From positions 86,577,501-86,641,500 of the forward strand of contig JASDFA010000001.1 in assembly GCA_035772735.1 (NCBI GenBank): a stretch of DNA of 64,000 nt, given 5' to 3'. Source of the stretch: Datura wrightii (Eukaryota; Streptophyta; Magnoliopsida; Solanales; Solanaceae). The notes beneath the pieces were generated by a model, which searched no databases, was not told the DNA's origin, and worked only from the letters and a program-made list of their open reading frames with translations. Below are positions 58,453 to 64,000 of this stretch, in pieces. The translations under genes and the position numbers were made by a program. Each line of letters begins with the position of its first letter. Position 1 is the stretch's first letter.

Positions 58453-61188
58453 TATAACACCCTGGAAAATTTTTGGTGATTATTTGATGTTTGTATGCTA
58501 GGTTAAAGGAAGTATAAGTGTTATATTGGTCGTAGATGACAAGGGAAATGCGTATGAACAGAAAACCAAAAAGTATGTGAAGTTCATATGTAAGGGTCAA
58601 ATTTAGACAACCATATCTCCCAATATATAATGAATTAGAAACCCAACGACCTATAATATTAAAGGACTTTGAGTTTATTTTTCAGAACATCAAACTTCTT
58701 TTCAATCAGAGTTCAGAGTAAGAAGTTATGGACATTTTACCGAAGCACCCCGAGCGATGATGCGGCATGATGCCCTAGCGCCTCCACCTCCCTATTTACT
58801 TAAAATCTGATTTTTCACTTGTAGAAAATATTTTCATCTAAATCTAAATCAACCAGATTTCTAGGAATTCCATTTCTCCCTCAATTCCAGACGCTAGGAA
58901 AAATAAAATCAAGGAGGAACCTCAAGCAAAGTCCAAGAAAATCACAAGATAAGTTGAGATTACTTTGCCAAGTGTTCTAGGGGCTGTTTTGAAGCTCGTT
59001 TTGGCAAGGTTTTGAAGGTGTTTTCTGTTTGGACTGCCTATATATCAATATTTGAGTAGGTGTTGAAACCAGGAGGAAAGGTACGGATTTCGCCCCTTTT
59101 AAACCTCTCAAATTGCAAAGCGAAAATCTGGAAATTGGCAACTAAGGGAGCTGCCAATGGACTGTTTGTGAGCTGATTTTTTCTCGTTTTCCTAAGGTTT
59201 TTTGGCTGTTCCGTTTTCTGGAATTATACTATATATTGAGGGGAAGAACTACAGAAAAAATAAGATAAAATTTACTCCTATTTCTCCCTCAAAAGTTTGT
59301 GAAAACTAGATGAGAAAATGGCTAAATGTTGTTGATGCTGCCGTGTGTTGTTGTTGCTATTGTGACTGCCTTTAGTTAGTTATTTTGGGATGCATTTTGT
59401 GCTACAGATTAAGCTTGTTATTTTCCATAAAACCACAGGATTAAGGAGGTGGAAGGCTGATCATCAAAATATGAAATCGGCTAAAGAAAAGTTCATCGGA
59501 GAAAAGTATGTAAGACGCCCCGTCTATTGTTCTTTTAAGCACGCTTCATGGGTTGTGAATTGGAAGAGCTATTAACCTATTTACAAGTTTTGAGGCAGTA
59601 TGTTAAGCTTCATTTATGCTTTAGAGCTTCATAGTTTATTGAGGTTAAATATTAAAGATTATGCCTTGACAAAGTGGGGCATTTAAAGTGTGATATTTTG
59701 TTGATTGTTGTCGTAGTTGTACATCGAGTTGGAGACCCCTCAACGTGGGCATTGTTATCTGGTCCTTACTGTATTTAATGTGTGTGTATACATATATATA
59801 TATATATATATGTGTGTGATGTTAAATGTGTTTAAAGGTCTGGTTATAACTTAAATTGGTGAAAGAGCCAAGATGATGACGTGTAAATGATTTTAAGCCA
59901 TGTAAAGACATTGCAAGATATTAAGGGTAAACGAGCTTATTGAATTAGGATTGCCTAGTTATGGTTGTCCCTTATCTTATGTATATGTCATGAAAGAGGC
60001 TAGACCAAGGGGATATTTCATAATCCCTTTCCCTTAAGCTGAATGACAAGCTAGCAAGTCTTTGAGCTCTAATGTCCTTCGAACACGATCTATAAATCTT
60101 ATTGAGACTCTTAAGTCATCCACAGTTCCTTATGATTTATACAAGTTTTAAATATATGCATTTAAGTTCTATTTTCTAGATTTACATGTTATATGTGCCC
60201 ACTTGCAGTTATGCATTACGAATGAGGCCTATGCAGGCCACAAGTTTAGTTTTCGTCATTTCTATGCTATACGTATTAAGTTGGTCCAGTATAAGCCATA
60301 TCGGCTCCATTTATGATTCTTTTTAAAGATATATTGATTTTACCCTAATGTGGTACACTGGATGGAGGTATTGTTATTTCACCATGGTGTGGTACACTGG
60401 CTGGATGGATTTTATCCTAGTCTGGTACACCGGCTAGAGGCATATTTATTTTTACCCTGGTGTGGTACACTGGCTGGACAAATTGTATATAGATTTTATG
60501 ATTAGTTGGCAGCTGGCATTTCAATTATAGTCTATGTTGTGCAGTAGATGATTGCATTTACACTTTCATAATGAGTTATTGTTAGGTTTCTATTTTCAGG
60601 ATTTCGGGTTGTTGCTATTCCTTATTTCTGGCTCAGTTATCATTTTTATCTTACATGTTTACAGTTTTCAGCCTTACATAACTGTACATTTTATTTATAT
60701 GGATGTCCCTTCATCTTGGGACCCTTCTTGAAATCATGCTGCAGGTACAAATTGAGGCTCAGATCATCGGACGCGGCAGGAGCCAAATTTCAGCGGAATA
60801 GTGGTATGCTCCTCTCTTTCAGGAGCCATGTCCTAGTTTTGACTATTTTGAGTTTTGTGTACAACATGGGTAGGCCGGGGCTCTGTCTCGTGCATTTCAG
60901 TTTGTTTACTCTATAGAGGCTGATGTGGACTAGTTTGTATAGTAGTGTTGGTTGTGTAGTCGTGTTAGTTTTCCATTTCTCTACTTAGCTTCATTGTAGC
61001 CTTGTCGGCTTTCCAGGTTGTATATTTATAATTATGAAGGAATTATGTGTCCAGTATTTATCTTGGTTGGTTGTGACAGGTGGCTTGGTCAGCCTTAGTG
61101 TTATATTTATAGATGCTATATAGCCGGTTTCTCGATCAATCATGAATCGAGTGCCATTTGAGCCCTAACCCAGTTTTGGGGCATGACA
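58453..61188 (+). repeat. 3' LTR of element D
   Basis: The LTR begins TATAACACCC and ends GCATGACA. It differs from the 5' LTR by many single changes. It has a TG/TA microsatellite at 59779-59819 that the 5' LTR lacks, and the GGTGTGGTACAC array at 60345-60480. Confidence 0.92.
59779..59819. repeat. TG/TA microsatellite
   Basis: Alternating TG, then TA, then TG repeats occur in the 3' LTR of D only; the 5' LTR has a short TATATATGAATG at the same place. Confidence 0.85.
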
Positions 61189-61791
61189 TTATTCTTGCTT
61201 GATTTTTTCTTATAAAAGATTAATTAAGTATTGGAAGAGAATTTAATAGTGGGTATGGATGAGAGATTGTGAAATTAGGCTAGAAATAGGTAAAATTGCA
61301 TTCTCATTCATTATTAGCAGCTAAAAGCTAGAAATTAGTGCAGTTGCTAATCCAAATCAAGCTAAATTATGACTAGATGTTTGACAAAACTCTAGTAAGA
61401 GGTAGTTAAAAGGATGAAAAGATGTAATTACCCATTTTCTGGGATTATTTACAGTTGTTGTACTCATAAGATGATCTGGCATGTCTCCATCTAGTTAGTA
61501 TTTCATCTACACCACACCTCTAGTTGTTCACACTATTGTTGACAACTTTGCTGATATTACTGTTTTGTTCTAAATCATCTAACACAATTCACTGCATATT
61601 TTAAACCTGCAATTTTATTTGTTTTTATATTAAATCTACATGGTGCAAGCTAATGTCAACTTCTCAACCAACATTTGTAACTATCATTTCTTAGTCCTCA
61701 TGGGATTCGATCTCTGCACTCGTCGGGTAACTTGTTTTGATACTTCGGCCGTTATATTCTTTGCATGAAGGATATATTCTGGACGTTATCA
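61189..61791 (+). repeat. Copy 2 3' LTR, remainder
   Basis: After the TTATT duplication the LTR resumes and ends GGACGTTATCA at 61791, like ...GATGTTATCA at 2919. No primer site follows, so this is a 3' LTR end, consistent with the element running left to right. Confidence 0.85.
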
Positions 61792-62546
61792 ATAATCCAC
61801 TGAAAATGGAATATGAATGAGAGAATTCCATGACGTTAATTAAGGCGCTCCTTGGGAGGCAACCCAAGTATTTTCTTTTGAATGTTTTAATGTCATTATT
61901 GTTTCAGTTTTGTAGGAAAAAGTTGGTGTAAAGAAAGGAGGAGGAGCACAAAACAAGGGCAGGAACTGTGCCAGACCAACGAATCGACAGTCCAAATGCA
62001 CGAACCGCCGCTTCCTTGATTAATGGGGGCATAAACCTGGGAAAGAAAAGGCCATATCGGCGAGTCATCAGCGGAACACCGACTCTAGTTCGCGAACCTC
62101 CGAATGACAGCCGGCTCAAGTCAGAATACCTGAGAAGTGGGGTACAAACGACGGTCCATTAGTAAAATGCAAAATCCAATCTGCGAACCGCCGGTCAACC
62201 ACCGGATATAAAGTAGAGAACTGGGAATCAATTCAGGTCAGTAATGTTAAGGCGGTGAATCACCGTTTCCAATCAGTGACCGCCAGTACAGGTACGTGCT
62301 TTGTTTTAAAATGTTGACCAACCCATTGACTGACTTGACCTAGATGCTTTTTTAAACTGCCAAAACCTGATCATTTCCCATTTTATCCTCCCAAAATCCC
62401 CTCTTTCCCACTTTTTAATACTTCCACATATACGTTTTCATCTTCCCAACACTCCTCCTTTCCACTCACTTTTCCATATTCCAACACTCCCCTTTTTCCA
62501 CTCCCTTTCTGTTTAATTCACTATTAAACCCCCACTTTCTCCTCAA
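61792..62546 (+). other. Athila-like internal noncoding region with conserved hairpin (second copy)
   Basis: Some 37 bases after the LTR end comes the motif CATGACGTTAATTAAGGCGC with TCCTTGGGAGGCAACCCAAG (61829-61868), as at 8659 and 32073. The region 61970-62300 is a GC-rich word island (GAATCGACAGTCC, GAACCGCCG, CACCGGA). A pyrimidine-rich run then leads into the promoter. No gene is seen. It may be the continuation of copy 1 (cut at 6062) after loss of its middle part. Confidence 0.7.
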
Positions 62547-62709
62547 CCAATCGCATTCATCTTCCTTCACCTATAAAAACCCCTATAATCCATTTCCTTT
62601 ACCTCACTCTCACTACAATCTTACTCCCTACTAGCAAGTTCCAATATCCACCATTGTTGAGCAAGTTCAAGCTTCCACATTTCTTATCTACTCGCACTCT
62701 CATGTTTTG
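62547..62709 (+). promoter_or_regulatory. Internal promoter and leader exon (second copy)
   Basis: CCAAT is at 62547-62551 and TATAAAAA at 62572-62579, about 20 bases further on. A CA/CT-rich start region (TACCTCACTCTCACTAC) follows, then a leader ending TGTTTTG|GTAAAG. The order and spacing agree with 45448-45584 although much of the sequence has diverged. Confidence 0.62.
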
Positions 62710-63498
62710 GTAAAGTTATCCTAAGACTCTGATATTGTTGCAAGTTGTAGTCCTGGTGCACATGAGCCCTGTTATAGCATGTCTTTCCCTTCTTTTTACT
62801 GCCCTTTTCCCAAAATTTTCAATATTGTGAATATACTTGATGATTATTGTTGATTGATATGATGTGAAATTAGTGGATAATAGGGGTCTAATGCTTAAAT
62901 AGATGTAGGAATATTACTTCTATTGTGTAGTTGGGTTTGGGGTGAAGTATGAATAACCCCAAGAACTATAAAGGACCTGATTTGCCCGATCATAGATTGG
63001 GTGATGCCGTTCTTAAGGGTAAATCTTCATTTTGGTTCTTCTTGATAGTTTAGTTAATGTTTATACATGATGTGATAAATATTTCTGAGAGTTAAATGTT
63101 GGAGTGTATTTTGAGGCAATGGGAATTACGATCATCGGCTACTCGCTAGTCAGGTCTGGCGAAACGCAGATGAAATGCCAATTCAGGTAAAAATGGGCTC
63201 TAGGCCACTGCCTTAACCCCGCATCGCATCGGCGCTTCGCGAATCACGACCGGAGGCTCGCCGATAAGTTTCCAGTGAAATGTCTAATGTGCGAGTGTTC
63301 TTCCAAGCGCCGGTGGCTCACCAACAGTCCGCAGATCACTTCCTGTGGTTCATCAGAATTCAACTGGTGCTGCTAGATTCTTCATGATGATCTTTTCTCT
63401 TCTTTTTCATCCAATCTCTATAGTAGTTTTTGTTTGTTTATTTTATCATTAGAAAAGTACAAAAAACATTGTGTATGGAACTAACATAATTTTTGCAG
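62710..63498 (+). other. Probable 5'-UTR intron (second copy)
   Basis: The donor G|GTAAAG is at 62710 and the acceptor TTTTTGCAG ends at 63498, giving 789 bp. It contains a GC-rich word island at 63125-63360 (GCGCTTCGCGAATC, GGCTCGCCGATAAG). Both splice sites match those of the first copy. Confidence 0.6.
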
Positions 63499-64000
63499 AA
63501 AATATCTTCATCTAAGGACCCAACAAAAGGAAAGGCCATCGCCACTTCAAAAACAAAGGGAAAAGGAATAGCCAAGGCTACCTCAACCCCCACTAACACT
63601 AGAGAGGTGATAATATTTTGTGTGCCCAACATGAAGGGATACTATGATATCTATGAAGGTTGCTCCATCACAGTGGAGAAATGCTTTGATTTAGCGTGGG
63701 TAAGGGGTGACTTCCCCAACATCACTGCCCAATTCGCCAACAGCCAGTGGCATGTCTTCGCCAACCCTTTTCCAAATTAGTACAGGAGTCTGGTCCTGAA
63801 TTTTATGCTTCTTATCAGGCTAGGAAGGAGAGTATGAAACACAAAGGAAAAGTTGAGGACTTTCCATGCCTACCCTCAATGTTAGTGAGGGGTGTTGAGT
63901 TAGACATCACCCCAACAACCATAAACTCGCTATTTTGGGAGGAAAACATTAATGAGGGCAGGGAATATTTGGTCTGCCTCGCCAACAAAGAGGACCAATT
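63499..64000 (+). pseudogene. Downstream extra gene of Athila-like element (second copy, runs off the window)
   Basis: The frame follows the splice acceptor. Where the first copy has ATGTCTTCATC this one has ATATCTTCATC, so the start codon is lost. It then has a lysine-rich head with KGKA/KGKG repeats, IIFCVPNMKGYYDIYEGCSI, TVEKCFDLAWVRGDFPNITA and QWHVFANPFPN, and a stop at 63778. A one-base loss near 63810 follows, after which YASYQARKESMKHKGKVEDF and VRGVELDITPTTINSLFWEE can be read. The two copies agree most in this part, so it is real coding sequence. The function is not recognised; it resembles the plant-transposon-protein genes of Athila/Tat elements. Confidence 0.68.

Larger units (their letters stand above)
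50636..61188 (+). mobile_element. Chromovirus D (Tekay-like)
   Basis: The element is complete in structure with an exact 5-bp target duplication TTATT (50631-50635 and 61189-61193). Its LTRs are 2732 and 2736 bp. It has a tRNA-Met primer site, gag, pol ending in a chromodomain-like segment, and a polypurine tract with 13 G. All genes are broken. The LTR sequence is unrelated to that of A to C, so it is a separate family. It inserted into the copy 2 3' LTR. Confidence 0.93.
6063..61791 (+). mobile_element. Outer Athila-like element (copy 2), repeatedly interrupted
   Basis: Reading around the insertions, the parts in order are: 5' LTR (6063-6095 plus 12086-13576), primer site 13581, gag start 13700-14097, gag-protease 30983-32059, conserved hairpin 32073, noncoding 32122-32578, internal promoter and downstream gene 45252-47694, 3' noncoding to 49628, polypurine tract, and 3' LTR (49645-50635 plus 61194-61791). 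No reverse transcriptase, RNase H or integrase of Athila type is visible. The two LTRs differ strongly and the flanks TGTGC and ATAAT do not match, so the element may be a recombinant of two relatives rather than one insertion. Confidence 0.7.

Noticed and set aside
1..64000. Host genes, tRNA or rRNA genes
   Set aside because: Every open stretch of note is assigned to a mobile element or is noise. The tRNA-like strings are primer-binding sites only.

Overview
The window is plant DNA made entirely of nested LTR retrotransposons. I see no host gene, tRNA, rRNA or other non-mobile unit. The evidence for a flowering plant is Ty3/gypsy chromoviruses of Tekay/Del type (initiator tRNA-Met primer sites, integrase followed by a C-terminal chromodomain-like segment), Athila/Tat-type elements (tRNA-Asp-like primer site, characteristic gag and protease) and a piece of an endogenous plant pararetrovirus. 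The pararetroviral piece would fit Solanaceae or a relative, but that is inference. Such layering is typical of pericentromeric heterochromatin.

Layout. Positions 1-2919 are the 3' end of an Athila-like element (copy 0), and 2920-3261 is a chromovirus RNase H scrap. Positions 3262-6062 are the 5' part (LTR, primer site, gag) of a second Athila-like element (copy 1). A third one (copy 2, 6063-61791) spreads across most of the window because other elements interrupt it. A compact non-autonomous element N (6096-12080, target duplication AGGCT) sits in its 5' LTR. A minus-strand Tekay A (14098-30982) sits in its gag. Plus-strand Tekay B (19378-28981) sits inside the LTR of A. Tekay C (32579-45246) sits in its central noncoding part. 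Chromovirus D (50636-61188, target duplication TTATT) sits in its 3' LTR. C itself carries a 1.29-kb duplication in its 5' LTR, and a 1426-bp pararetrovirus fragment lies in one duplicate. From 61792 to the end, another Athila-like internal region begins.

How the parts work together. A to D once encoded gag, protease, reverse transcriptase, RNase H, integrase and a chromodomain; all are broken. The Athila-like copies here carry gag-protease and a separate downstream gene, but no reverse transcriptase or integrase, so they would need help in trans. N carries only a 315-codon zinc-knuckle/coiled-coil protein. It shares the Athila-like primer site, a conserved hairpin and a set of 3' noncoding blocks, as expected of a partner mobilised by that family.

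Most interesting signals: (1) a second transcription unit inside the Athila-like elements (TATA box, leader exon, GT-AG intron, reading frame), seen in two copies; (2) hairpins at the 5' tip of three Athila-class LTR types whose stems differ in sequence but keep pairing; (3) GC-rich islands of family-specific palindromic words just upstream of TATA-like sequences in several families; (4) the pararetrovirus insertion, whose empty site can be read from the duplicate copy.
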